Below are positions 35,980 through 45,440 of a DNA stretch of 64,000 nt, one piece after another. A model generated the notes under the pieces. The model had not been told where the DNA came from. It was given only the letters and a program-made list of their open reading frames with translations, and did no database searches. A program made the translations under genes and the position numbers. The stretch lies in NCBI RefSeq assembly GCF_006363915.1, contig NZ_CP040946.1; one strand, 5' to 3'. This DNA comes from Methylophilus medardensis (GTDB lineage: Bacteria > Pseudomonadota > Gammaproteobacteria > Burkholderiales > Methylophilaceae). Numbering within the stretch: the stretch's first letter is position 1; every line of letters starts with the position of its first letter.

Positions 35980-37239
35980 TTATGGCAGCGTGCGCTCAAG
36001 TTTAAACAGGTCAGCAATTTGCTCGCGCGCACGGATGACATGTACCTCAGCACCGTCGACCAATACCTCAGCGGCGCGTGCGCGAGTGTTGTAGTTGCTA
36101 GCCATGCTCATCCCATAGGCCCCGGCGGAGTGAATGGCCAAATAATCGCCTTCTGCAATGGCCAAGCTGCGATCGTGCCCTAAAAAGTCGCCACTCTCAC
36201 ACACCGGGCCGACAATTTCATACACCTGCGCCTGCGCCGTTGAGGGGGCAATGGCGGTGATGTTGTGATATGCATCGTAAAGCGCCGGGCGCATCAGGTC
36301 GTTCATCGCCGCGTCGACGATCGCAAAATTTTTGCTTTCGCCAGGCTTGAGATACTCCACTTTAGTCAGTAAAACCCCCGCGTTACCCACCAACGCACGG
36401 CCAGGTTCAAATAGCACTTTGACGTCTCGCCCAGCCAGCTTTTGTAAAATGGCTGCAGTATAGGCGGCAAAATCTGGCGGCGTTTCGTCGTTATAAGTAA
36501 TGCCGACGCCACCGCCCACATCAATATGTTGGATATGAATACCTTTTGCCGCCAAGGCATCCACCAAGCCAAGTACTTTGTCTAGCGCATCGAGAAAAGG
36601 TGAAAGCTCGGTAATTTGTGAGCCGATGTGGCAGTCCACGCCATGCACGTCAATATTAGGCAACTGCGCCGCTTTTTCGTATAAGCGCAATGCATCTTCA
36701 AATGCGACGCCAAATTTATTATTTTTGAGGCCGGTAGAAATATAGGGGTGTGTTTTGGCGTCTACATTCGGGTTGACGCGCAACGACACTGGGGCTGTTT
36801 TGCCAAGACGCGCAGCCACCTCTTGGATACGATCTAGCTCATTGGCAGACTCTACGTTAAAGCAAAAAATCCCTGCTTCGAGCGCTGCCTGAATCTCCGC
36901 ATGCGATTTACCCACGCCAGAAAATACGACCTTTTTCGGGTCGCCACCCGCTGCCAATACCCGCGCCAATTCGCCGCCGGACACGATATCGAAGCCGGCG
37001 CCTAATCTGGCAAACAGATTCAAAATGGCCAAGCTAGGGTTGGCTTTCACGGCGAAACAGATTAGGTGGTTTTGACCGATCAAGCCGGCTTGAAAGCGCT
37101 CAAACGCCTGAGTGAGTGCCGCGCGCGAGTAAACATAAGTAGGTGTTTCATGCTGACGCGCGATGTCACGCAAAGCGACATTTTCTGCATGTAGCAAGTC
37201 GTGTTGGATAGAAAAAGGGTGTGTAGAAGGCGTGGTCAC
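35980..37239 (-). CDS. lysA: Diaminopimelate decarboxylase
   Basis: The 419-residue PLP enzyme makes lysine from meso-diaminopimelate. It has the PLP lysine in CFAVKANPSLAIL, HIGSQI, the glycine loop DVGGGVGITY and the active-site CESGDFLG. It uses a GTG start at 37239 that overlaps the stop of lptM by three to four bases, so it is coupled to lptM, the usual betaproteobacterial pair. Confidence 0.96.
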   Translation of the reverse strand: MTTPSTHPFSIQHDLLHAENVALRDIARQHETPTYVYSRAALTQAFERFQAGLIGQNHLICFAVKANPSLAILNLFARLGAGFDIVSGGELARVLAAGGDPKKVVFSGVGKSHAEIQAALEAGIFCFNVESANELDRIQEVAARLGKTAPVSLRVNPNVDAKTHPYISTGLKNNKFGVAFEDALRLYEKAAQLPNIDVHGVDCHIGSQITELSPFLDALDKVLGLVDALAAKGIHIQHIDVGGGVGITYNDETPPDFAAYTAAILQKLAGRDVKVLFEPGRALVGNAGVLLTKVEYLKPGESKNFAIVDAAMNDLMRPALYDAYHNITAIAPSTAQAQVYEIVGPVCESGDFLGHDRSLAIAEGDYLAIHSAGAYGMSMASNYNTRARAAEVLVDGAEVHVIRAREQIADLFKLERTLP

Positions 37240-37376
37240 GATGAGGACTTATCTTGTTGAGGGGTTTGCGGATATTGGCGCTCGGGAATATACAACTCTC
37301 CCTTGAGACCGCATGCGCTTAGTTGAGCCACCAAAAGGGCAGCGGCTAGTAATCTCATCCAGAAAGAAAGCATCAT
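37236..37376 (-). CDS. lptM: LptM (YifL-like) LPS-transport maturation lipoprotein
   Basis: The 46-residue lipoprotein has a short signal ending LSAC, directly followed by GLKGELYIP, the defining motif of LptM/YifL (CGLKGPLY in E. coli). LptM helps LptD form its native disulfides in the outer membrane. The start may be the ATG at 37376, 37373 or 37358; all keep the lipobox. Its position before lysA is conserved. Confidence 0.85.
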   Translation of the reverse strand: MMLSFWMRLLAAALLVAQLSACGLKGELYIPERQYPQTPQQDKSSS

Positions 37377-37428
37377 GCACAGTCCAATATCAATTAACTC
37401 ATATTTTACCATTAAACCGAGAGGACTC

Positions 37429-37527
37429 ATGACTAGGCACGCCTGCCTTTCATTGCTTCACCGCTTGTCGGCGAATTTCAACCACTGGTCGGTTGCTGCT
37501 GGACATGACAAGAGACAGTTTGCATGA
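37429..37527 (+). CDS. Possible 32-residue leader ORF before the minor pilin cluster
   Basis: A GAGAGGA ribosome binding site lies six bases before the ATG, and the frame closes 27 bases before the pilin start. The product is basic and His-rich with no signal or membrane segment, and I recognise nothing. It could be a leader peptide or chance; only the ribosome binding site supports it. Confidence 0.22.
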   Translation: MTRHACLSLLHRLSANFNHWSVAAGHDKRQFA

Positions 37528-37554
37528 TAAGCCTATCTAAAAAGGGGTTTGATC

Positions 37555-37965
37555 ATGAAGTGCCCAAATCAACATGGATTTAATCTGATTGAAGTGATGG
37601 TGGTGGTGGCGATTATGGGCCTGTTGGCCAGTATTGCTGTGCCCGGGTATCAGGATTACATCAAAAGCGGCAACTCAATAGAGGCGCCCTCTAACTTAGC
37701 CAATTGCCGCGTGCAGGCTGAGCAATTTTTTCAAGATAACTTTACCTATGTTGGCTTTGCTTGTGTGCCAAGCGATGCTAAATATTTTGACTACAGTGTG
37801 GAAAATCAGTCTGCAACGACCTACACCCTAAGGGCGGCTGGTCGCGCAGCGCAGAATATGGGCAATTTTGATTTCACCGTGAATCAGGATAACGCCAAGT
37901 CTTCAACGTTTGATGGCACTACGGGCGCCACCTGTTGGCTGACGTCCTCTTCTGGCACTTGTTAA
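37555..37965 (+). CDS. pilE: Type IV pilin-like protein (PilE/ComP type minor pilin)
   Basis: The 136-residue prepilin has a short leader cut by PilD at HG/FNLIEVMVVVAIMGLLAS, with Phe at +1 and Glu at +5, followed by IAVPGYQDYI. Cys pairs near the middle and the C-terminus (CWLTSSSGTC) suggest a disulfide-bonded D-region. AAAGGGG seven bases before the ATG at 37555 fixes the start. It leads the fimT-pilVWX-pilY1 cluster, where PilE is a minor pilin; a major pilin role cannot be excluded. Confidence 0.88.
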   Translation: MKCPNQHGFNLIEVMVVVAIMGLLASIAVPGYQDYIKSGNSIEAPSNLANCRVQAEQFFQDNFTYVGFACVPSDAKYFDYSVENQSATTYTLRAAGRAAQNMGNFDFTVNQDNAKSSTFDGTTGATCWLTSSSGTC

Positions 37966-37982
37966 TTAAAGCATTGGCGTTC

Positions 37983-38495
37983 ATGCATCAAAAGGGATTC
38001 TCATTAATCGAATTAGTCGTGACCATGGTCGTGTTGGTCGCGGTGTCGAGCGTGGCTATTCCAGCGTTTCAAACCGGCATCGGTAACGCCCAGATTCGTA
38101 CAGTGGCCGAGTCTATCCACAGTGGTTTGCAGCAAGCCAGAATGGAAGCCATCAAGCGCAATGCCCGCGTGAAATTTACGTTGCAAAGCGATAGTGCTTG
38201 GCAAATTGGTTGCGTCACAGTGACGAGTATTTGTCCATCGACCATTACACAGAAAAACGCCACCGAAGGTTCTTCAACCAATATTACCGTCTCGGCTGAT
38301 AACAGCACGGCGGTGTTTAGCGGCTTTGGCACGCGCGACCCCGCGACGGCGGTTGGCTTGACCGTGGTGAATATCAGCAATAGCCAAGTCAAAAATGAAG
38401 AGCGCAGGGCGTTACGCGTTGTGTTGGCGGCAGGCGGCAATGCCAGAGTGTGTGATCCGACGGTGACGGCAACGGGGGATGCAAGAGCATGTTAA
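37983..38495 (+). CDS. fimT: FimT/GspH-like minor pilin
   Basis: The 170-residue pseudopilin has the prepilin motif KG/FSLIELVVTMVVLVAVSSVAIPAF and the GspH-type follow-on segment ESIHSGLQQARMEAIKRNARV. In Pseudomonas FimU/FimT helps start pilus assembly. It lies 17 bases after pilE and overlaps pilV by seven. Confidence 0.9.
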   Translation: MHQKGFSLIELVVTMVVLVAVSSVAIPAFQTGIGNAQIRTVAESIHSGLQQARMEAIKRNARVKFTLQSDSAWQIGCVTVTSICPSTITQKNATEGSSTNITVSADNSTAVFSGFGTRDPATAVGLTVVNISNSQVKNEERRALRVVLAAGGNARVCDPTVTATGDARAC

Positions 38496-38899
38496 ATCTT
38501 CAAAGAGTGGCCCGGAGTGGGGCCTCACCCAATGGGCATCAACACGGCTCGGTGTTGATCGAGGCCATGGTGGCACTGGTGATTTTTAGTATGGGGGTGC
38601 TGGCGCTGGTGGGCTTGCAAAGTGCCATGGTCAAAAATAGCAGCGATAACCGCTACCGTGCGGAGGCGCAGCTGATCGCACAAACCCATATTGCAAACAT
38701 GATGGCCTATGGCGGAGATGCAGCGAATTATATTACGCAAGTAGACAAAGAAAGAATTAAAACCCAGTTGCCTAACGGCACGCTGACATTTTCAGCTTTG
38801 ACGAACACCATGGTAACGGTGACAGTCGGCTGGCAAGTCCCTGGTGGCAACCGCCATCAGGTCAATGCATCAAGTTATTTGTTTGACGTGATGCCATGA
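38489..38899 (+). CDS. pilV: Minor pilin PilV
   Basis: The 136-residue protein has a long leader and the prepilin motif HG/SVLIEAMVALVIFSMGVLALVGLQ, with Ser at +1 instead of the usual Phe. NRYRAEAQLIAQTHIANMMAY follows as in PilV. It overlaps both fimT and pilW by a few bases, so the cluster is translationally coupled. Confidence 0.9.
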   Translation: MLNLQRVARSGASPNGHQHGSVLIEAMVALVIFSMGVLALVGLQSAMVKNSSDNRYRAEAQLIAQTHIANMMAYGGDAANYITQVDKERIKTQLPNGTLTFSALTNTMVTVTVGWQVPGGNRHQVNASSYLFDVMP

Positions 38900-40050
38900 T
38901 GAAGCCTATGCCAATGTTTCAGCGTATCGCGCGTTATCGCTTTCAATCTGGCCTAAGCTTGGTCGAGTTGCTCGTCGGGATGGCAATTGGTTTGGTTGCT
39001 ACGTTGGCGATTAGTAATTTATTTAGTGGTTTTGAAGCGCGTAAGCGCGTGATTGCTGGCGGCGCTGACGCACAGTCGAGCGGTATGTTAGCGATGTACT
39101 ACTTACAGCGCGATGCACAAAATGCCGGCTTCGGCTTGCCTTTGTATAACAGCAGCGATCCTTCACCTTTGTTGTGCCCGATCGACACCTCCATTAATCA
39201 AGCGGGGGTGATCATCAATCTGTCACCCGTCGTGCTGGTCGATGGGGGCGCTGGCAATGACATCGTGCGCATCCGTTATGGTAACCCAGCCAGCGGTGGC
39301 GCTTCTTTACGTGCGACAGGTACGATGACCGCGCCGGCCTTAGATGGGCGCTTGATTGGGTGTCAACCAAACGATGTGGTGCTGTTTCATCAAACGCCTG
39401 CAAATCCCAGCTGCAGTTTGGGCCGTCTACAATCGCTCAATGCGGACCGTACCATCAATACACTCGCCGAGATCAATACGACGCCGACCGCCAACCCAGT
39501 GGTGAACCTGAATGGCGCTGATTGGGTCCGGTTCTCTTGCCTCGGGGCATGGAATCAATACGAATATACGGTTAATGCTGCATTAGAGCTGAGTCGCACG
39601 GGCGGCACCGCCGGCACCGCACCTTTCCCTAACAGTGCAGCCGTGCCGGTCGCCAGTGATATTGTGTCGTTGCAAGCGCAATATGGGGTCACCAATACCC
39701 CAGATCCCACGGCCACTGGCGCCACGGCGGCCGCTTATCTGAATCGTGTCGATCAATGGGTAGACGCCACTGGCATTTATGGCCCGGCTATGGTGTTGCT
39801 GGACCGCAACCGGATTCGGGCGATTCGTATCGCCGTGGTGGCACGCGATGGCAATTTGCAAAAAAACACCGTGAGCCAAGCTTGTAATGGCAGCGCTGCT
39901 GGGGTGAGCAGGGTGTGCATTTGGCAAGCGGATGCGAATCCTGCCAGTGTGGATTTATCTGCCGTGCCGAACTGGCAGCGCTACCGTTACCGCACCTTTG
40001 AAGCCACTATTCCGCTCAGAAATATTATTTGGAACCGTGATGCCTTATAG
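38896..40050 (+). CDS. pilW: Minor pilin PilW
   Basis: The 384-residue protein has the prepilin segment SGLSLVELLVGMAIGLVATLAISNLFSGFE and the long C-terminal domain typical of PilW, including YYLQRDAQNAGFGLP. It is part of the priming complex with PilV, PilX and PilY1. The leader is long, with the cleavage site at about residue 18. Confidence 0.91.
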   Translation: MMKPMPMFQRIARYRFQSGLSLVELLVGMAIGLVATLAISNLFSGFEARKRVIAGGADAQSSGMLAMYYLQRDAQNAGFGLPLYNSSDPSPLLCPIDTSINQAGVIINLSPVVLVDGGAGNDIVRIRYGNPASGGASLRATGTMTAPALDGRLIGCQPNDVVLFHQTPANPSCSLGRLQSLNADRTINTLAEINTTPTANPVVNLNGADWVRFSCLGAWNQYEYTVNAALELSRTGGTAGTAPFPNSAAVPVASDIVSLQAQYGVTNTPDPTATGATAAAYLNRVDQWVDATGIYGPAMVLLDRNRIRAIRIAVVARDGNLQKNTVSQACNGSAAGVSRVCIWQADANPASVDLSAVPNWQRYRYRTFEATIPLRNIIWNRDAL

Positions 40051-40735
40051 CCCTTTACACGCTGCAAGCACACCCAAACCGCTGCTGCGCCAGACGGGCA
40101 TCGTGCTGTTTTTTGCCTTGTTGGCACTCGCTGTGATGTCGATCGCAGGGGTGGCTTTAATTCGCAGTGTCGATACCAATGCGTTGTTATCCGGCAATAT
40201 GGTGTTTAGGCAGTCAGCTAGCACGGCCACCAATGTGGCGTTGGAAGGCATTGCGCAGAATGTGGCTAAAAGTATCACCTTGGCCGCGAGCATTAACCAT
40301 CAGCCTGCGCAAGGCTATTACGCCAGTTGCAGTCAATTTGACGTGCAACCCAATGCGCTGGTGTGTGACGGTAGTCGTTTAACCACCATGACCTGGAGCG
40401 ATGCCAACAGTCGACTTGCCCCCACCCAGACCGATGGCAATGATGAAATTCGAAATGGGATTGATCGTCAGGGCAACGAAATCCGGTATGTGGTCGAGCG
40501 CATGTGCAGCTACACGGATGCTGAAATCAATGCAGGCAATGCCATTAGCGACGCATCGCGCTGCATGATGGCCAGTTCACCAAGTAACGGTGAAAACTGC
40601 TCACACAACGTCAACAATCTCGAGTTGTTCAAGCAATGTATCGCCAGCGCAGATTCTCCTTTGTATCGTATTACGTTGCGCATTGCCGGGCCGAAAAATA
40701 CGATCACTTTTATGCAATCTTTTGTCTCCAACTAA
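40040..40735 (+). CDS. pilX: Minor pilin PilX
   Basis: The 231-residue protein begins with the PilX N-terminal motif RQTGIVLFFALLALAVMSIAGVALIRSVDTN, including the GNMVFRQSA segment. It overlaps pilW by 11 bases; the ATG at 40040 gives the proper leader. PilX holds the minor pilin complex together with PilW and PilY1. Confidence 0.9.
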   Translation: MPYSPLHAASTPKPLLRQTGIVLFFALLALAVMSIAGVALIRSVDTNALLSGNMVFRQSASTATNVALEGIAQNVAKSITLAASINHQPAQGYYASCSQFDVQPNALVCDGSRLTTMTWSDANSRLAPTQTDGNDEIRNGIDRQGNEIRYVVERMCSYTDAEINAGNAISDASRCMMASSPSNGENCSHNVNNLELFKQCIASADSPLYRITLRIAGPKNTITFMQSFVSN

Positions 40736-40747
40736 ATAGGTGGAAAA

Positions 40748-43700
40748 ATGACAAGCCAATCTTGGACTAAAAAGCTGTTATGGATGGGGTTATTGTTGCC
40801 TGGGTTGTTGCAGGCAGAATTTTTGGATTTGGCCACTTTGCCGTTGCAGACCTCCGGCACTTCAGATGTCAAACCAAACTTGATGTTTGTGCTGGATAAC
40901 TCAGGCAGTATGGCTTGGGATTTTGCGCCAGACTGGGCAAACTCCTCCTCAGACTGGTTGTTTAGCAATGCTGACTACAACACGCAATATTACAACCCGG
41001 AGGTGCAGTACAGCCCGCCGCTGACCTCAACCGGGGCCAGCATGGCCAATCAAACCAATTTTGCGGCAGTGGCCAATGAGGTGAATGATCAAGGCGCCAC
41101 CAAAAATGGCACCACCGATTTGCGGTCAGTAGCAGCCTATTATGCGTATATTCCTGGGGAGTATTGCTCCACGCCCGCTTTAACGAGTTGTGTAATCGCA
41201 AAAACTGAAAGCGCAGCCTATCCTTATCCAGCCCCTATCCGCTGGTGTAACTCCAATACTGCGGCCAACAGACGCAATCTTTCTACCAATGCGTCTTGGC
41301 GCTGTCAGAAAATCCGTAATGCCAGCACTACGGTGAATGATACGGGTAACACCTACACAAATTTGCGTCGACCGTTTGCGACGTACACCTTAACTTTTAA
41401 TAAAACGAGCAATAATGCGCAGGTGCAAAGTATCAAAATCAATAATATGGAGATTTTGTCAGCCCCCGTATCGGCTGGTTCTTTTGATAATAGTAATAAC
41501 CTCACCAGTGCGGTGCGTAGCGCGATTTGCCGATCCAGCACGATGTCGGGCAATTGTACCCTTGGCGGGAATACGGTGCCTTCTCCGGGCAGTAATACAT
41601 TAACTATTACCACACCTGCGGGGGAGCCAATTAATGCGACCTCGCCTATTCAGGTGACCATGACAGGGGGCAATTTTAGCGCGCAGTTGAATACCAACAC
41701 GACTAGCGATATCCCCGGTAGTCTGGTTTATGTGCGCATTGCGAGTGACGTACCGTATGTTGCACCCGGTAAATCGGTAAAAGCTGTGGATAGAGCCGAT
41801 TGTATCAGTGTAAGCGCTTGCACCTACACCGAAGAAATGACTAACTTTGCCAATTGGTGGGCCTACTATCGTACTCGGATTCAATCGATGAAAACGGCTG
41901 CCAGCCAAGCGTTCAAGGCCTTGGATGCGCGTTATCGGGTCGGACTGGTAACGATCAACAATCCAGGATCCAACTATCTGGCTATCGCACCCTATAATGC
42001 TAGCCAAAAGCAGTCTTGGTATCAAAAGTTATTTGCGGTGTCACCGAGTGGTGGCACACCGTTGCGCACGGCACTGTCTAGCGTTGGGCGCCACTTTGCC
42101 GGTAAAAAAACATTGGGCAATGATGACCCAATGCAATATGCCTGTCAGTCTAATTTTACCTTGCTCACCACCGATGGCTATTGGAACGATTCCAGCGCTC
42201 CCACGCGCATTGATGGCACAGCGATCGGCAACCAGGATAGTGGGAGCACACTGCCGCCACAGTTTGACAGCAGTAATAAATCCAACACGCTCGCGGACAC
42301 CGCTAAGTATTTTTACGATACAGACATGCGTGACAGCACATTTTCAAATTGCACAGGTACTTTGGGGTCCTCTGTCTGCGGCACAGCCAATGATTACCCT
42401 AAACAAAACATGGTCACCATGACCTTGGGCTTGGGCATTGATGGTACCTTGGTCTATACCGATGATTATAAAAATCAGATGGCTGGCGATTACAAAGCGC
42501 TCAATTCCAATCCAATGCAAAAAAACTGGCCTGATCCAACTGCGAATGAGGATGGCACGCGCATTGATGACTTATGGCATGCAGCAGTGAATGCAGGTGG
42601 CACGTATTACAGCGCGAGCAACCCTAAACTGTTGCGAGAGTCTTTAGCCAAAGGCTTGTCTGAAATCAAATCGATTCAGGGCGCAAGTGCGGCTGCGGCG
42701 GCCAGCAGTCTGGCACCGACCAATGGTGATAACTTTCAGTATGTTGCCAGTTATCAATCGGTAAAATGGACCGGCAACCTCGAAGCGCGTACCGTCAATA
42801 CCACTTCATTGCAAACCTCAGAGTCTGCAGTGTGGTGCGTTGAAAATGTGGCTGCCGATGCTTGTACCACCCCCGCAACTTCTTACACCGGCCCAGATGG
42901 TAATTTGTATTGCAAAACGACCAATTCGGATCAATCAGGCTGCGATGGTGCCAGAGGCGCGTTGGGGGCTGCTTTAAATTTTAGTGAGCCGACCTCTTGC
43001 TATGTGCAGATTGCAAGCAGCTGCACCGGTAAGTTAAGAAGCCAGCTAAGCTCTGGCAGAAATATATTCTTCAATAGCAACAATGCGCTGGTGTCTTTCG
43101 ATGCGGGCAATTTGCCAACACAACATGTCACAGCGCTGACAAACGGATATCTGGCCCTCAGTCAAATGCAGGGCTTGCCAGCATCTGACAAAAGAATTAC
43201 CGACGCGGCAAAGGTCAACAAACTGGTTGATTACCTGAGAGGCAACAAAACTTATGAAGATAGTAGTTTAAATAGCCAGTCTGACAACAGGTTGTTCCGA
43301 GAGCGTCAGTCAGTGTTGGGCGACATTTCGCAGTCACGGCCAGCCTACTTTAAAACCTCGAACGCGGGCTATCTGGATGCGAACTATAAAGTTTATAAGG
43401 CTTCTACAGCTAACCGCACCCCAGCCGTGTATGTCGGTGCCAATGATGGCATGTTGCACGCATTTAATGCGACCAACGGCAATGAGATGTGGGCGTTTAT
43501 CCCTACGCCGGTGATCGCAAACCTGGCGAACTTGGCCGATAAAGAATATGGCTCCAATTATCACACCAACTATGTCAATGGTAGCCCAGTGGTCGCGGAT
43601 GTGTGTATCTCTGGGTGTACCGGCAGCAATGCGGTATGGCGGACGATATTGGTGTCTGGTTTGAATGGCGGCGGTCGTGGTTACTTTGCGCTTGACGTGA

Positions 43701-44800
43701 CAACGCCGACCTCCCCCGTATTGTTGTGGGAATTTTATGCACAACCTTCTGGCACCAATAGCAACTTGGGGTATACCTTTGGCAACCCGGTGGTGACTAA
43801 AATGCAAGATGGTCGCTGGGTGGTGGTGGTGACATCCGGTTATAACAACGGTAGCTATGCCCGCAAATTGAATGATGGTACGTTTGTGAACAATAGCCCG
43901 AGCGGCGATGGTGGCGGCTATTTATATGTATTAGATGCCAATAGCGGAGCATTATTGAAAACGCTCTCGACCGGGGAGGGCAGTGCCGGTAATCCGAGTG
44001 GTCTGGCCAAAATATCCGGCTATGCTGATCAAATGTTTGAAAATAACACAGCATTAAATGTCTATGGCGGCGACCTGAATGGCAATATTTGGCGCTTTAA
44101 TATCAACACCAATGCAGTGACTAAAATCGCAACCTTGCGGGATGGCAGCAGTAACCCACAAAAAGTGACTACGCAACCAGAGTTGGGCAAAGTGGATAGA
44201 AATGTGGTTGTCATGGTGGGCACGGGTAAATTTCTCGAGCCGGCAGATTTAACTAATATGCCACTCAATTCGGCTTACACCTTTAAAGATAATGGACAGA
44301 CGACTGCGATCGGGCGCAGCCAGCTCGTGCTGCAGACCATCAGCGGCGATCGACGCGTCACCAGCAGTGCGACGGTGAACTTCGATACAGGCTATGGCTG
44401 GGTACTGGATTTTCCGGCAGGGGAGCGGGTGAATCTAGATCCCATGCTGCTCAATGGTGCGCTCATGATGCCGACCATGGTGCCAAGCAGTGAGGCATGT
44501 AGCGGTGCAGGCTATGGCTGGTTTAATTTCTTTAATTACAAAAAAGGCGGCTCATTATTGACCAGTGGGATTGTATCTGAGCGCATGACCACCCCTGCCG
44601 TGGGTTATAACATTGTCTATGACGGCAATGGGGTGCCGCACGTGGTGGTCACGGGCAGTAACGATCCGACCCCACAACAACTGAGTTTGGACGATCAGAT
44701 ATTTGGCCTGTCTGGGTCGGTTAAATCCACCGAAATATTCAAGCAGAAAACCAATGGCAGTTATGGCACCAAACAAAGCTGGCATGAGTTGATACAGTAA
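40748..44800 (+). CDS. pilY1: Type IV pilus tip adhesin PilY1
   Basis: The 1350-residue secreted protein is longer than many PilY1 (about 1100-1200). A signal peptide ends at about residue 23. A von Willebrand factor A-like region carries a MIDAS-type DNSGS (50-54). The C-terminal third is the PilY1 beta-propeller, from PAVYVGANDGMLHAFNATNG to GGDLNGNIWRFNIN, a likely calcium-binding loop. AGGTGGAAAA precedes the ATG. It is the last gene of the minor pilin operon and is followed by a terminator. It should act in pilus biogenesis, adhesion and surface sensing. Confidence 0.95.
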   Translation: MTSQSWTKKLLWMGLLLPGLLQAEFLDLATLPLQTSGTSDVKPNLMFVLDNSGSMAWDFAPDWANSSSDWLFSNADYNTQYYNPEVQYSPPLTSTGASMANQTNFAAVANEVNDQGATKNGTTDLRSVAAYYAYIPGEYCSTPALTSCVIAKTESAAYPYPAPIRWCNSNTAANRRNLSTNASWRCQKIRNASTTVNDTGNTYTNLRRPFATYTLTFNKTSNNAQVQSIKINNMEILSAPVSAGSFDNSNNLTSAVRSAICRSSTMSGNCTLGGNTVPSPGSNTLTITTPAGEPINATSPIQVTMTGGNFSAQLNTNTTSDIPGSLVYVRIASDVPYVAPGKSVKAVDRADCISVSACTYTEEMTNFANWWAYYRTRIQSMKTAASQAFKALDARYRVGLVTINNPGSNYLAIAPYNASQKQSWYQKLFAVSPSGGTPLRTALSSVGRHFAGKKTLGNDDPMQYACQSNFTLLTTDGYWNDSSAPTRIDGTAIGNQDSGSTLPPQFDSSNKSNTLADTAKYFYDTDMRDSTFSNCTGTLGSSVCGTANDYPKQNMVTMTLGLGIDGTLVYTDDYKNQMAGDYKALNSNPMQKNWPDPTANEDGTRIDDLWHAAVNAGGTYYSASNPKLLRESLAKGLSEIKSIQGASAAAAASSLAPTNGDNFQYVASYQSVKWTGNLEARTVNTTSLQTSESAVWCVENVAADACTTPATSYTGPDGNLYCKTTNSDQSGCDGARGALGAALNFSEPTSCYVQIASSCTGKLRSQLSSGRNIFFNSNNALVSFDAGNLPTQHVTALTNGYLALSQMQGLPASDKRITDAAKVNKLVDYLRGNKTYEDSSLNSQSDNRLFRERQSVLGDISQSRPAYFKTSNAGYLDANYKVYKASTANRTPAVYVGANDGMLHAFNATNGNEMWAFIPTPVIANLANLADKEYGSNYHTNYVNGSPVVADVCISGCTGSNAVWRTILVSGLNGGGRGYFALDVTTPTSPVLLWEFYAQPSGTNSNLGYTFGNPVVTKMQDGRWVVVVTSGYNNGSYARKLNDGTFVNNSPSGDGGGYLYVLDANSGALLKTLSTGEGSAGNPSGLAKISGYADQMFENNTALNVYGGDLNGNIWRFNINTNAVTKIATLRDGSSNPQKVTTQPELGKVDRNVVVMVGTGKFLEPADLTNMPLNSAYTFKDNGQTTAIGRSQLVLQTISGDRRVTSSATVNFDTGYGWVLDFPAGERVNLDPMLLNGALMMPTMVPSSEACSGAGYGWFNFFNYKKGGSLLTSGIVSERMTTPAVGYNIVYDGNGVPHVVVTGSNDPTPQQLSLDDQIFGLSGSVKSTEIFKQKTNGSYGTKQSWHELIQ

Positions 44801-44818
44801 AACTCAAGCATTAAAAAA

Positions 44819-44838
44819 GCCCCAATCGGGGCTTTTTT
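44819..44838. terminator. Terminator after pilY1
   Basis: GCCCC (44819-44823) and GGGGC (44828-44832) pair around AATC, flanked by A6 on the left and T6 on the right, so it can act in both directions and also end the small gene at 44853. Confidence 0.88.
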
Positions 44839-44852
44839 AATATTTAACGACT

Positions 44853-44945
44853 TTACTTCACTTGTTTTGCAAACGCATACAAGATCAGACAAATCGCCAC
44901 CACAATACCAATGAGAGTATAAATGCCTACCGCGCCTAAAAACAT
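44853..44945 (-). CDS. Small single-pass membrane protein, 30 residues
   Basis: I do not recognise a family. A strong GGAGG ribosome binding site lies six bases before the ATG, and the stop is followed by a terminator that works in this direction. The product begins MFLGAVGIYTLIG, is hydrophobic over about residues 3-26, and ends with a short basic tail, AKQVK. This is the layout of small bacterial membrane proteins that regulate or stabilise larger complexes. The partner is unknown; pilY1 is convergent and gives no clue. Confidence 0.6.
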   Translation of the reverse strand: MFLGAVGIYTLIGIVVAICLILYAFAKQVK

Positions 44946-45092
44946 GGTTGCCTCCGCTCTTTGCTATGGTTGAGCATCGATTTTAGGCAAACACTGAACC
45001 AGTGTCCAGCGGTCTAGCCTTGCCTAATCAGCGCGGTAGATGTGAACGGGGTCAAAGCGGTTGAAACAGAGACGCTCGCAAGGATGAAAAAA

Positions 45093-45248
45093 TTACACCA
45101 CTTCGAGAGAGAGTTCAGCAGGTTTGTAAATCGCTTGAATATTATTGTCTGCCACAATATCCTCAGCCAGATACATGATGTCTTGTGCAGTCATCAGCTC
45201 AGGCACGCTGGCGGTATAGGTCAGTGGTTCATCTTGCCATTCACTCAT
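45093..45248 (-). CDS. Small acidic hypothetical protein, 51 residues
   Basis: I do not recognise a family. AAAGGAAG before the ATG at 45248 supports the start. The product (MSEWQDEPLTYTASVPELM...) is acidic, has no signal or membrane segment and holds many Ala, Glu and Asp residues with an IMYLAEDIVADNN helix-like stretch. It is likely cytoplasmic. It reads in the same direction as the 30-residue membrane protein gene, 147 bases upstream of it. Confidence 0.55.
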   Translation of the reverse strand: MSEWQDEPLTYTASVPELMTAQDIMYLAEDIVADNNIQAIYKPAELSLEVV

Positions 45249-45440
45249 GATGCTTCCTTTAAATTGGTGTGTGTACGATTGTAGTAACGACATATTTGCT
45301 CCACTCTTTAGGTTAAAAGAATGTTAATTTGTCTGTATGACGCTTTAATGAAGTCAATATGCAATTTAGATGACAAACTTCTGGTCATTGAAGACAGTCA
45401 AAGCACCAAAAATAACGTCCCTTAAAGCTTAGGAAACTCT

